A stretch of DNA of 64,000 bases from Saprospiraceae bacterium (GTDB taxonomy: Bacteria > Bacteroidota > Bacteroidia > Chitinophagales > Saprospiraceae), in the NCBI GenBank assembly GCA_013214355.1, contig JABSSL010000012.1, forward strand, positions 1-64,000, written 5' to 3'. Both the position numbers and the translations under genes were made by a program. Shown here piece after piece: positions 54,334 to 63,985 of the stretch; the first letter of the stretch is position 1; each line of letters begins with the position of its first letter. The notes beneath the pieces were generated by a model. It worked only from the letters and a program-made list of their open reading frames with translations. It made no database searches and had not been told where the DNA came from.

Positions 54334-56721
54334 TTACACGCTCATGCTAGTATCCAACATCACCAGATCGTAAACAGCGTCAATAATGTCATCTACGCTG
54401 GGTTTAGAATAGTAATCTCCATCATCACCGAAAGGTGTGCGGTGAGCGGTAGCAGTCAATGTTTTCGGTGGTGCATCTAGGTATACATAACCATTCTGTT
54501 TTTCCAATACTTCCTGCATCATAAATGCACTTGCTCCTCCTGGTACGTCCTCATCCAAAAATAGAATTCGGTTGGTTTTTTTCAAGGAAGCCGAAATATG
54601 ATGCTCCAGATCGAAGGGAAGTAATGTTTGCACATCAATTAATTCTACCGAGATTCCCATGTCTGCGAGTTGTTCCACTGCTTCAGCTGCGATGCGGCAA
54701 CAAGAACCATAAGTCACTAGCGTAATATCTGTGCCACTTTGAAGCACTTCTGGAACGCCCAAAGGAACGGTAAAGCGGTCTAGGTTAGCAGGCAGCACTT
54801 CTTTTTGGCGATAGCCATTCAGGCACTCTACAATAATAGCAGGGTCATCTGATTGCAGCATCGTATTATACATGCCTGCAGCCTGTGTCATATTGCGGGG
54901 AACCAGGAGATGGATGCCTCTCATGGACTGAATTAGCATGCCCATTGGCGATCCAGTATGCCAAATGCCTTCCAGTCGATGGCCTCTAGTGCGTATAATG
55001 GCTGGAGCAATTTGCTGACCATTGGTGCGATAACGAAGGGTCGCTAAATCGTCAGTTAAGGCTGAGAAAGCATAAGCGAGATAGTCTAGGTATTGGATTT
55101 CAGCGATGGGGCGAAGACCTCGCATAGCCATACCAATTGCCTGGCCCACGATGGTCCATTCTCGGATGCCGGTATCGAAGACCCGCTCTTCTCCATATTT
55201 GTCCTGCAAACCCGCAAAAGCTTGATTTACGTCACCTATTTTACCGACATCTTCTCCAAAGGCAAATACCTCATCGTGGTTTGCTAGGGTCTGGTCAAAG
55301 AAAGCATTGAGGATCTCAAAACCATTTATATTTGGGGCGTCCTCTTGATAGGTTGCAGGCACTACCGGTACCTTCAAAGCTGACTTATCTGTTTCACTGT
55401 ACAGATGTGGTTGATATCGTCGCTTTAGTTCTTGCTGCTTTGAATTAATCCAGTCAAGGAGAGCTGTTTTGCCGGCATGATCTTCGTTCCGGATTAAGCG
55501 TTGCATCTTTCTTGCGCTTCTCAATAGCTCACTTAAGACCGGGTTCATTAATTCGTCCAATGCCCGATTGATTACCAGGGCAGCTTCCTTTTGCGAAGTA
55601 TGTTGTATAAGCGTTTGATAGATCTCTCGAATCTGCTTCAGCTCGGCCAAGTTTGGGCTGGTAAAAGCAGTCCAAGCCTTCTTCTTCCCTTCTTTAACTT
55701 GATCTTTTACTTTTACCTTAATCGCATCCAATTCTGCTGGAGTAGCTAAGGCATTTCGCAAAATCCAATTCTCCATATGGACTAGGCCATCCATCTCTTT
55801 CTCCCAGTTCAGACGCTCCTTGGATTTATAGCGTTGATGTGAACCCGAGGTAGAATGGCCGAAGGGCTGAGTACATTCTCTGATGTGAAATAGTGCGGGA
55901 ATGTGCGTCTCTCGAATCTTTCTAATACCTTGCTCAAAAGCTTGGCAAAGCGTTTCGTAGTCCCAGGCCTCTAAGGTGTAAATATCAAGCCCTGTTCCAG
56001 ACTCGTCGTAGCGAAATCCTTCCAAAACGGTGGAAATATTCTCCTTAGTAGTTTGGTACTTAGCTGGAACGGAAATGCCGTAGCCATCATCAAAGATGAC
56101 AAAGGCGATCGGTACCTGCATCACACCGGCAGCATTTACAGCTTCAAAGAAAACACCCTCTGAAGTAGTGGCATCTCCCAAAGTACAGAAGCTAACCTCC
56201 TGGCCCTTTCTAGAAAAATCAGATTGATGTAGATTGGTATTTTCCTTATAACTTTTGGAAGCGAGGGCGAGGCCCAAGGCGTGAGGAATTTGTCCGGCCA
56301 AAGGGGATAAGGAACTTGCTACATTATATTGATCTTTTAGGGCTAACCAATTCCCTTCTTTATCTACTAATGGCGTACTGAAGTGATTATTCATTTGCCG
56401 CCCCCCTGAATAGATGTCATGCTGTGTGTCTGCGTATAAGGCCGTAAACAATTGCTGAGCATTGGCCAAGCCTTTGGCAAGCATGAAGGTTTGATCGCGA
56501 TAGTATCCCGAATAGAAATCTCCCTTTTGGAAAGCTCTTGCCATGGCTAGCTGCGGGATTTCTTTCCCAGCACTACCTAAGCCAAATTTAGCTTTGCCGG
56601 ACAGGACTTCTTTTCTTGTGATTCCGCTGATTTCACGACTTAAACAAGCCCACTCGAAATCCTGTAGAACATTTAATTTGAGATCCTTAGGAGATGTCTT
56701 TTGCAGGTTTATCGCTATCAT
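54334..56721 (-). CDS. Fused 2-oxoacid dehydrogenase E1 alpha/beta component
   Basis: 795 residues. The N-terminal alpha part (about 1-370) has the thiamine-diphosphate motif GDATTSEGVFFEAVNAAG and phosphorylation-loop-like HSTSGSHQRYKSKE. The C-terminal beta part (about 455-790) has FAFGEDVGKIGDVNQAFAGL, REWTIVGQAIGMAMRGLRPI and IEVELIDVQTLLPFD-type strands (VELIDVQTLLPFDLE). In Bacteroidota such fused E1 proteins serve branched-chain 2-oxoacid or pyruvate dehydrogenase complexes with E2 and E3 encoded elsewhere. The exact 2-oxoacid cannot be told from sequence. It converges with crcB. Confidence 0.9.
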   Translation of the reverse strand: MIAINLQKTSPKDLKLNVLQDFEWACLSREISGITRKEVLSGKAKFGLGSAGKEIPQLAMARAFQKGDFYSGYYRDQTFMLAKGLANAQQLFTALYADTQHDIYSGGRQMNNHFSTPLVDKEGNWLALKDQYNVASSLSPLAGQIPHALGLALASKSYKENTNLHQSDFSRKGQEVSFCTLGDATTSEGVFFEAVNAAGVMQVPIAFVIFDDGYGISVPAKYQTTKENISTVLEGFRYDESGTGLDIYTLEAWDYETLCQAFEQGIRKIRETHIPALFHIRECTQPFGHSTSGSHQRYKSKERLNWEKEMDGLVHMENWILRNALATPAELDAIKVKVKDQVKEGKKKAWTAFTSPNLAELKQIREIYQTLIQHTSQKEAALVINRALDELMNPVLSELLRSARKMQRLIRNEDHAGKTALLDWINSKQQELKRRYQPHLYSETDKSALKVPVVPATYQEDAPNINGFEILNAFFDQTLANHDEVFAFGEDVGKIGDVNQAFAGLQDKYGEERVFDTGIREWTIVGQAIGMAMRGLRPIAEIQYLDYLAYAFSALTDDLATLRYRTNGQQIAPAIIRTRGHRLEGIWHTGSPMGMLIQSMRGIHLLVPRNMTQAAGMYNTMLQSDDPAIIVECLNGYRQKEVLPANLDRFTVPLGVPEVLQSGTDITLVTYGSCCRIAAEAVEQLADMGISVELIDVQTLLPFDLEHHISASLKKTNRILFLDEDVPGGASAFMMQEVLEKQNGYVYLDAPPKTLTATAHRTPFGDDGDYYSKPSVDDIIDAVYDLVMLDTSMSV

Positions 56722-57299
56722 CTATTGGATTTTGGCGGAGAAGTTGTTCGAAATCATCCTTGAAAGTTTTCCAGGCATTCCGAACAACTTCAATAAATAA
56801 TTTGGTTAAGGCTAAGTAGTTAGTTGAGGTAAAACCTCTGTGGTGGTGTATGGCAGTACTTACGATTTCAATTTGGTATCAAGGGGATCACTAGTGTGTA
56901 TCGGTGAGTGAGAACTCTTTAATTACTGAAGGTTGCGATTCATTCTGCAGCACTTAGATATCTCGGATTTTTGCGGTAAACCCATGTCTTCGGCGGTTTT
57001 ATTTGCAAAATCCTCCTATGTGCGCTCCTTCATCACAATTTGAGTAATTAAGGAGGTCTATCAATAACAACAACACAAAAATATAAAATGATTAGTAAAC
57101 TCTCAAGTAATTAGAGAGAGTTCTCAATTAATTGGTGTTGTTTTACATTTTGATTACATTGTGTAAGAGAAGGGCAGGTAGTTTGAATGATGCTTGATGG
57201 TGTGATGGCTGCCCACTTAATTGTAGGCTACTAGAAGTCCCGCTATGGATGGTTCGTGGAATATTCGATAGATAAGGGACTACATTAAGAAGAGTGATT
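56722..57299. other. Divergent spacer between E1 and TetR genes with operator-like repeats
   Basis: 578 bases with no gene visible. Near 57098-57134 there are repeats (listed separately) upstream of the TetR gene. Promoters for both genes must lie here. Confidence 0.45.
57098..57134. promoter_or_regulatory. Operator-like repeats upstream of the TetR gene
   Basis: AACTCTC (57098-57104) and GAGAGTT (57116-57122) form a dyad. TCTCAAGTAATTA (57101-57113) and TCTCAATTAATTG (57122-57134) form an imperfect direct repeat offset by 21 bases, two helical turns. The regulator start is about 165 bases downstream. A site for the TetR protein is plausible but unproven. Confidence 0.35.
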
Positions 57300-57983
57300 A
57301 TGACGAAGAAAAATCCCAAGCGAAGCCCTGGGCGACCAACGGAAAAGCAAAGCGCTAATTTGGATGAAATACTGCGAGTTGCCATGAAGTGCTTTGCCAG
57401 AAATGGATATGGTGGAGTAAGTCTAAGTAGTCTAGCTAAGGAGGCGGGAGTGGCGGACTCTTTGCTTCATTACCATTTTAAGAGCAAAGAAAACATCTGG
57501 AAAAGAGCATTGAAATTAGTCGGAGGAGAGATTCATAAGGAATTGAAAAATTTAGTTCCGTTGATTAAGGAATTAGATGGAGTGCAACGGCTAAAGATTC
57601 TAAACCGCCAGATCGTCTATATCTCCGCCCGAAATCCAGAATTCCAGCAAATTGTTGTACAAGAGGTGTTCTCCAAATCAGAACGATCAAAGTGGTTGGT
57701 TGAGGAGCTGTTGATCCCTATTTATTCCTTTCATGAGGTGGTTAGAAGGGAGGAGCAGGAAAAAGGCACGATAAAGAACATTCCACCCGCAAATTTAGTC
57801 AGCTTCATGTTTGGAGCAATTACCACCTTTTTTGCACGAACCTACCAGATGGAAACTCAGTTTGGCGTGAACTCCTATGATGAGAGTGAGGTAGAACAGC
57901 ATGCGGATCTCATCAATGATCTAATTTTTAATGGCTTATTGGTAAAAGAAGACCCATCCAGCTCAAAGGACAAAGAACCATAA
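57300..57983 (+). CDS. TetR family transcriptional regulator
   Basis: 227 residues from ATG 57300; a GTG two codons earlier is an alternative. The N-terminal DNA-binding domain has LDEILRVAMKCFARNGYGGVSLSSLAKEAGVADSLLHYHFKSKENIW (written here as adjacent pieces: LDEILRVAMKCFARNGYG, then VSLSSLAKEAGVADS, then LLHYHFKSKENIW). It is preceded by a basic SPGRPTEK arm. The C-terminal ligand/dimer domain is helical. It converges with the nitrate cluster and is divergent from E1, either of which it might control. Confidence 0.88.
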   Translation: MTKKNPKRSPGRPTEKQSANLDEILRVAMKCFARNGYGGVSLSSLAKEAGVADSLLHYHFKSKENIWKRALKLVGGEIHKELKNLVPLIKELDGVQRLKILNRQIVYISARNPEFQQIVVQEVFSKSERSKWLVEELLIPIYSFHEVVRREEQEKGTIKNIPPANLVSFMFGAITTFFARTYQMETQFGVNSYDESEVEQHADLINDLIFNGLLVKEDPSSSKDKEP

Positions 57984-57994
57984 TTTACCATTCT

Positions 57995-59452
57995 CTAAGC
58001 CTTTGCTCCAAAGGATAATTCCATGTCACTCTTCTTGATGAAGGTGAATTTCGGACCTTCGCAGGTCGGGCAGCAGTAGGTTTCCGGCAGTTGCTCAAAA
58101 GGCGTCCCTTTAGGAATTCCTTGGGCAGGGTCTCCATAGAGACTATCATATTGGGTCCAACAAGCTGGGCATTGATAAATATCCATCTCTACACTTTCCT
58201 TTGGATCTATCTCTTCGGCGATGTGACTAACTACATTGGTAGCTTCTCCCAACTGATCAAAGTATAGTTGACTTAATTCCATCAAAAGGGGAGGGAGATC
58301 AATCTTATCCACATCTTGCGCATACGTCTTGTATACCCTGGTATTAGGATCAAAGTTTTGGCTGTATAGGACATTATAGGTTGGGCGTACCTGAAAATCA
58401 CCTACTATGGTTGGTTGTGGATTCTTTACAATCACTACGGAGGTGAAGTTTTTTCCGTAATAGCTGCTAACGCTGAAGGTCAGCCCATAGGTGCTGATGT
58501 CGTTCTGATCAAAATTGCGTACCATGAAGCGCTTCAGTTCAAGGGCATCCGTATCATCTACTGGTAGGTGCCAGTTGAGTTCTAGAGAAGAGTGACGAAC
58601 ATTGATTCCGTTTTTGCCCAAAAACTTTTCCCAGGTGATTTTGTGTTCAGCTGGAATTCCTTTGACAATGAAAGACTTCCAAGGCGTAATGCAGATCTTT
58701 CCAATTTTGCAAGCCAAACAAAGGTCGCACATGGCCTTAAGGAACCTTAAGTTGTACTTGTTGTCTCGCCAGTACAGTCCGAGCCAATATTGATCGAGCC
58801 CCATTCTATTCATCCCTTCGTAGTAAGGAAAAGGGTAAAAAGGTATGGATAGGCCTTCGTTGAAGGTGCGGTTATTGGTGTCCACGGAGTTGTTGACCAG
58901 ATGGAAGAGATCATCGATCCTATTCGCTTCTTCGTAAAGTTCTTCAATGCTTTGTGCTATTGTTGCAATATCCCAGGTGTGGATCAGTACGGGATAGTAA
59001 TCCTCTTTTTCATATTGAGGCAGATTGAGATGTAGGTACCAGTAATCATCGTGTGGAGAAGCAATGAAGTTTAGATTGCCGGTAAATAGAGGTACCAAGC
59101 GTTGTTGTGGATCAGAGATATTGATTTCGAGAGCAGGTTTGTAGCGGAATTGCTCTAAAATATAGAGGTAGCTGGTACCGGTCAGCCAGGGTGTGCTAGG
59201 GAAGATCTCGGCTGCCGCGTAGGAGCATACGATGTTTTGATACTTCTTTTTGCTCAGCTCTTCGATATTAAACTGAGGGAACTGCGCTTTAACCAAATCT
59301 AGTTTTTCGGTTTTAGGGAATAGAATATCTTGACGAGAACCAAAATGGAAATAATCTAAGCCACTACTTTCGATCAAATGGATGATCTGCTTGAGTTCAC
59401 TTGGTGATAAAACACCTCCCTTGATCAGTATTCTCAATAATTCACTAGCCAT
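57995..59452 (-). CDS. Nitrite/sulfite-reductase-like protein with C-terminal rubredoxin
   Basis: 485 residues. Residues 5-60 (GGVLSPSELKQIIHLIESSG, FHFGSRQDILFP) look like the ferredoxin-like half domain of nitrite/sulfite reductases. A second such segment appears near 285-375. A cysteine cluster CDLCLACKIGKIC (about 241-253) lies between, but the C-x5-C...C-x3-C siroheme/4Fe-4S pattern of active reductases is not evident. The last 60 residues are a rubredoxin: YQCPACWTQYDSLYGDPAQG and YCCPTCEGPKF. It lies 23 bases after the nitrate reductase fusion gene and is probably its electron-transfer or accessory partner. The role is inferred from context. Confidence 0.7.
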   Translation of the reverse strand: MASELLRILIKGGVLSPSELKQIIHLIESSGLDYFHFGSRQDILFPKTEKLDLVKAQFPQFNIEELSKKKYQNIVCSYAAAEIFPSTPWLTGTSYLYILEQFRYKPALEINISDPQQRLVPLFTGNLNFIASPHDDYWYLHLNLPQYEKEDYYPVLIHTWDIATIAQSIEELYEEANRIDDLFHLVNNSVDTNNRTFNEGLSIPFYPFPYYEGMNRMGLDQYWLGLYWRDNKYNLRFLKAMCDLCLACKIGKICITPWKSFIVKGIPAEHKITWEKFLGKNGINVRHSSLELNWHLPVDDTDALELKRFMVRNFDQNDISTYGLTFSVSSYYGKNFTSVVIVKNPQPTIVGDFQVRPTYNVLYSQNFDPNTRVYKTYAQDVDKIDLPPLLMELSQLYFDQLGEATNVVSHIAEEIDPKESVEMDIYQCPACWTQYDSLYGDPAQGIPKGTPFEQLPETYCCPTCEGPKFTFIKKSDMELSFGAKA

Positions 59453-59475
59453 TTTCTTGTGATTTGTCGGATGAT

Positions 59476-62400
59476 TTAGGTCGTGAGGAGTTTACTATGG
59501 CGGCTTATTTCGCGTAAAATCACTTTTACCTCAGGTTTACAGCTACCACAGCCCAATCCCGCCCCCGTTGTATTGCACAATTCCTGGAAATCATGGCACC
59601 CTTCCTTTACTTTTTTCTCCAAATTACCCAGGCCAACGTTGTTGCAACTGCATACCAGTCTACCTTCTACGGGCTCTTTGGCCTGCTGCACTCTGAGCAG
59701 CTCATTGCGTTTATCTGATAGCTCTATTCGGTTTTCGATTAGATTTCGATATTCGGCAAATTCGGCCTTATCACCCATTAAAATGGCGCCTACCAATAGA
59801 TCATTGTGGATAATGCACTTTTTGTAATACCGTTCTCGAATATCTGTAAATACGACCTCTTCATAGGATGGATCATTGGCGGGCACATTGATGGTACCAA
59901 TACTGCAGAGATCGAGATCATCAAATTTGAGGATATTCATTAAGGTAGAACCCTGGTAAATACTTGAGAGATCTCCATTGATGAATTTCGCCGCGATATC
60001 TGCTTGTTGTTCTGCCGCTGCAGTTATACCGTACAATTGTTGTTTAAACTCGGCCACTTCACCTACTGCAAAAATGTTCGGGTCTGAAGTTTGTAAGTAA
60101 TCATTGACGATAATTCCTCGGCTACAGTCGATACCTGCATTTTTTGCCAGCTCGATATTGGGGCGAGTCCCGATCGCAAATACTACGGCGTGACTACTGA
60201 TGGTTCGGCCACTCTTTAGGGTTATCGTTAATTGATGTTGATTGTCCTCTTGAAAGATGGTACTCACTTCATTGTTGAAGAAGATAGGAATACCCCGCTC
60301 ACTTACATCCTCAGCTAAGAGCTTGCTCGCTACGGTATCCAATTGTCGTTCCATCAGACGGGAAGCTCTTTGTACCAAGGTTATTTGTATACCGGTTTTC
60401 TTTAAGGCTGCCGCGATCTCTAGTCCCAAGAGTCCTCCACCTACAATCACTACCTGTTGCTCTTTAGAAGGTAGTCCGGTTCCTTTCAAATAGTCCTTTA
60501 AGCGATCTGCATTTTCTTTGTGCCGGATGGTGAAGACGCCCGCCATTTGCAGTGGAACATCTCTGGGAACGAAAGGCCGGCTACCCATGGCTAGGATTAA
60601 CTTGTCGTAATGGTACAGGTTGCCATTGGTATCTGTAACAGTCTTTTGCTCCTTGTTAATTTGACTGATCCCTAAGCTGGGGATCAATTCAATATTCAGC
60701 TCATCAAGTTGATCTGTTTTTAGCTTCTGCAACTGCTCCCAACTAAGATGTTCGCTGACGTACTCTGGCAAGAGTACTCGGTTGTAGAAAGGGTGGGGTT
60801 CTAAAGAAAAGACCTGTAGATGATCGACTGGATTAAGTGTCCGATAAGTATTCACAAAACGATAAGCTGCAGCACCTGCTCCTACGATTACTACCTTCTG
60901 GGGTGCCTGCTGGTACTTCTTCACCTGTACCGCGCTATACTTGAAGTCTGGTTGTTTGGAGCTGGGATCGAGTAGGGGATTGGTTAGGTTATTGGCTCTG
61001 CCGAAGTCATTTTGCAAGATTTTGCCCCAGTGCATAGGAAGGAAAACTACGCCTTCCCGGTTAATATTGGAAATACTGATTTTGACGCGTACTTCCCCTC
61101 GACGGCTATTGATGACGGCTAAATCATCTTGCGTTAAGCCACGAACAGCAGCATCGATCGGATGCATGCTTAGAAATGGGGTGCCGATATGTTTAAGCAA
61201 TTTATTGACCTTACCCGTCCGAGTCATGGTATGCCATTGATCCCTAATTCTTCCTGTAGTTAGCACTAGTGGGAAACTACTATTGGTAGGCTCGGAGATG
61301 GGTAAAATATTGACGGGTGTATTGAACCAAGCTTTCTGGGTATGCGTGTAAAATTTCTTGTCGGTAAAAAGGCGAGGAGTGCCTGGGTGATCATCAAAGG
61401 GAACTGGGAATTGAAAGGTGCCTTGTTCTCTAAGTCTTTGGTGACTTAAGCCAGAGATGTCAATATTTGTCCCTTTAGTGAGTCGACAATGTTCATCATA
61501 AACCTCACTGGTATTATTATAGTCGAAACCTTCATATCCCATTTTTTGGGCAAAGCGCCATAAGATTTCTGCATCGGGAAGGGCTTCTCCAGGAGCTTCC
61601 ATGGCTTTAGGAACGAAACTAATCCTACGGTCGGAATTCGTCATGGTTCCGTCTTTCTCAGACCATCCTGCAGCGGGTAGCACCAGGTCAGCATAAGCGA
61701 GGGTGTCAGATCGCTTAGAAATATCTTGAACCACTACAAACTTGGCCTTTTCTAAGGCCTTTTCCACTTTTCTGGCATCGGGTAGACTAACGACTGGATT
61801 TGTACAGATAACCCAAATCGCCTTTAGTTTTCCAGATTCCAAGGCATCAAACATTTGAGTGGCGGTAAGCCCCGGTTTGGAGGGTAGATCTGAGACGTTC
61901 CAGAAATCAGCTACTTCTTTGCGGTGTAGCGGATTAGAAAGCACGCGGTGGGCAGGTAATAGGTTAGCCATTCCCCCCACTTCACGTCCCCCGATCGCAT
62001 TGGGCTGGCCAGTCAGTGAAAATGGGCCGCTGCCGGGTTTACCTACCTGGCCAGTAATCAGGCTAAGGTTCAATAGGGCGTAATTCTTGTCCACGCCGTT
62101 GGCACTCTGGTTGAGTCCCATGGCCCACATCGAAATGAAGCCTTTGGCCTGCCCGATGTACTGAGCTGCAAGGCGAATATCCTCCACTTTTACTCCACAA
62201 AGCTCTGCGGCTTTTCGGATAGAGGTACGCATAATCAGCTTGCGATAATTTTCGAAGAATTCTGTGTGCTCCTCAATGAAGGCCTTGTCCCACTGTTTAG
62301 TTTCGATCAGTCTGCGAGCGATAGCATTGTAGAGTACAACGTCTGTGCCTGGCTTGATCTGTAGGTGAAGATCAGCAATAGAGCAAGTCTGTGTACGTCG

Positions 62401-63012
62401 TGGATCAACTACCACCACTTTTATTTCAGGGTTTTCTTCTTTTCTTTTTTCCAATCTGCGAAAGAGGATGGGATGGCACCAGGCGGGGTTAGCCCCCGCT
62501 ATCATGAAGCAGTCGGCCAGTTCGATGTCTTCGTAGGCAATGGGCACGCTGTCTTCGCCAAAGGTCTTTTTGTAGCCCACTACGGCGGAACTCATGCATA
62601 ATCTAGAATTAGTATCGATATTGTTGGTCCCTATGAACCCTTTGGCAAGTTTATTGACGAGATAGTATTCTTCGGTTAGGCATTGACCGGAGACGTAGAA
62701 GCCGACGCTATCGGGTCCATACTTATTGATCATCGACTTGAAAACGGCGGCTGCCCGGTCCAGGGCGGTATCCCAATTAACCCGCTGCATGGGGTGATGC
62801 CGATTCCAACGCATCTGGGGATAGCGAAGTCGATCACTGTAATCCTGTACAACATAGTGGAGGTTCATCCCCTTAGAGCACAACATACCTTTGTTAACCG
62901 GATGGTCAGGATCTCCCTCCACCTTCATCCGTCCTCTACTGTCTTTTTTAATCAATACGCCACAGCCAACGCCACAGTAGGAACAAGTCGATTTTTGTGT
63001 TGTGTACTTCAT
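59476..63012 (-). CDS. nasA: Assimilatory nitrate reductase fused to an NAD(P)H-type FAD reductase
   Basis: 1178 residues from the Met at 63012 (MKYTTQKSTCSYCG); an upstream ATG at 63069 adds 19 residues without family support. Residues 1-735 are a molybdopterin (bis-MGD) oxidoreductase with a 4Fe-4S site C10-x2-C13-x3-C17-x27-C45, and motifs such as NPAWCHPILF and LTGQPNAIGGREVGG of the NasA class. After the linker, QKVVIVGAGAAAYRF starts a NirB/NasC-like FAD and NAD-binding reductase (about 740-1105; VVIVGGGLLGLEIAAAL, IFAVGEVAEF). The C-terminal CSCNNVGLGNLEKKV ... GCGSCKPEV is a BFD-like [2Fe-2S] domain. The fusion would pass electrons from NAD(P)H to the nitrate site in one chain. Confidence 0.88.
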   Translation of the reverse strand: MKYTTQKSTCSYCGVGCGVLIKKDSRGRMKVEGDPDHPVNKGMLCSKGMNLHYVVQDYSDRLRYPQMRWNRHHPMQRVNWDTALDRAAAVFKSMINKYGPDSVGFYVSGQCLTEEYYLVNKLAKGFIGTNNIDTNSRLCMSSAVVGYKKTFGEDSVPIAYEDIELADCFMIAGANPAWCHPILFRRLEKRKEENPEIKVVVVDPRRTQTCSIADLHLQIKPGTDVVLYNAIARRLIETKQWDKAFIEEHTEFFENYRKLIMRTSIRKAAELCGVKVEDIRLAAQYIGQAKGFISMWAMGLNQSANGVDKNYALLNLSLITGQVGKPGSGPFSLTGQPNAIGGREVGGMANLLPAHRVLSNPLHRKEVADFWNVSDLPSKPGLTATQMFDALESGKLKAIWVICTNPVVSLPDARKVEKALEKAKFVVVQDISKRSDTLAYADLVLPAAGWSEKDGTMTNSDRRISFVPKAMEAPGEALPDAEILWRFAQKMGYEGFDYNNTSEVYDEHCRLTKGTNIDISGLSHQRLREQGTFQFPVPFDDHPGTPRLFTDKKFYTHTQKAWFNTPVNILPISEPTNSSFPLVLTTGRIRDQWHTMTRTGKVNKLLKHIGTPFLSMHPIDAAVRGLTQDDLAVINSRRGEVRVKISISNINREGVVFLPMHWGKILQNDFGRANNLTNPLLDPSSKQPDFKYSAVQVKKYQQAPQKVVIVGAGAAAYRFVNTYRTLNPVDHLQVFSLEPHPFYNRVLLPEYVSEHLSWEQLQKLKTDQLDELNIELIPSLGISQINKEQKTVTDTNGNLYHYDKLILAMGSRPFVPRDVPLQMAGVFTIRHKENADRLKDYLKGTGLPSKEQQVVIVGGGLLGLEIAAALKKTGIQITLVQRASRLMERQLDTVASKLLAEDVSERGIPIFFNNEVSTIFQEDNQHQLTITLKSGRTISSHAVVFAIGTRPNIELAKNAGIDCSRGIIVNDYLQTSDPNIFAVGEVAEFKQQLYGITAAAEQQADIAAKFINGDLSSIYQGSTLMNILKFDDLDLCSIGTINVPANDPSYEEVVFTDIRERYYKKCIIHNDLLVGAILMGDKAEFAEYRNLIENRIELSDKRNELLRVQQAKEPVEGRLVCSCNNVGLGNLEKKVKEGCHDFQELCNTTGAGLGCGSCKPEVKVILREISRHSKLLTT

Positions 63013-63226
63013 ATGCTGCACAGGTCTTTTCGAAAGGATGGAAAAGTCATAATTAGGCCTAAAGATCACGACACTATGGATCTATTAGGACTGGCATCGA
63101 TATATGCCTAAAGACATTTGTTGAAGGAAAAATCGATCTAAAATCTAGCTCTGTAGGTGGGTTTTTGAGCCCACGGGACCTGCATATGAAATGCGGATTG
63201 GATAGTACAAAGTTAGGGGAAACCGA

Positions 63227-63985
63227 CTAATGCTCCAAGAAATCGATGAGGTGCTTGCGGTAGTGGTAGTAATCCGGGTGGTTCAAAATCTCTTTGCGAT
63301 CACGTGGACGTTCAAATTCTATATTCAGAATATCACCTACTTGGGCTCGCGGACCAGAGGTCATCATAATGATTCGGTTCGCAAGGAATATAGCTTCATC
63401 AACATCATGCGTAATCTGAATCGCAGTAATTTTTTCCTTTTCCCAAACCTCCAATAATACATCCTGTAGCGCAGCCCGGGTCAAGGAATCTAACATGCCA
63501 AAAGGCTCATCGAGCAGCAAAATCTTTGGACGGAGGGCAAAGGCTCTGGCAATACCCACCCGCTGTTGCATCCCCTGAGAGAGTTCACTAGCCTTTTTGT
63601 GGAAAGCATCTTCTAATCCTACTTTACTTAGATAGTACTTGCAAATATCCTTTTGCTCGCCTTTAGAAGCATGAGGAAAAACCTGCTTTACCCCTAAGAG
63701 CACATTCTCCAAGGCAGTCATCCATGGGAACAAGCTGGGAGCCTGGAAGATCACCCCTCGGTCTGGCCCTGGCCCAGCGATAGGGAATTCATTGAGAAAG
63801 ATATTTCCACCAGAGATATTATTCAAGCCAGCGATCATGGTTAGCAGGGTTGTTTTACCACAACCGGAATGTCCAATGATCGAGACAAATTCTTCCTTCA
63901 TGATCTGGAGTTGTAAATCCTCCAGTACAACATAATCTCCCTTTGGTGTTGGATAGATTTTGGTAAGATCTTTTATGTTCAACAT
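63227..63985 (-). CDS. ABC transporter ATP-binding protein, nitrate/sulfonate type
   Basis: 252 residues from the ATG at 63985; the frame is also open upstream beyond the window edge with a TTG at 63997, so the start may be further left on this strand. Walker [11 protein letters not shown]-loop [18 protein letters not shown], signature [17 protein letters not shown], Walker [13 protein letters not shown] and the H-loop [12 protein letters not shown] are intact. The sequence belongs to the NrtD/SsuB/TauB group. Next to nitrate reductase it most likely powers nitrate/nitrite import, with permease and binding protein genes outside the window. Confidence 0.9.
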   Translation of the reverse strand: MLNIKDLTKIYPTPKGDYVVLEDLQLQIMKEEFVSIIGHSGCGKTTLLTMIAGLNNISGGNIFLNEFPIAGPGPDRGVIFQAPSLFPWMTALENVLLGVKQVFPHASKGEQKDICKYYLSKVGLEDAFHKKASELSQGMQQRVGIARAFALRPKILLLDEPFGMLDSLTRAALQDVLLEVWEKEKITAIQITHDVDEAIFLANRIIMMTSGPRAQVGDILNIEFERPRDRKEILNHPDYYHYRKHLIDFLEH

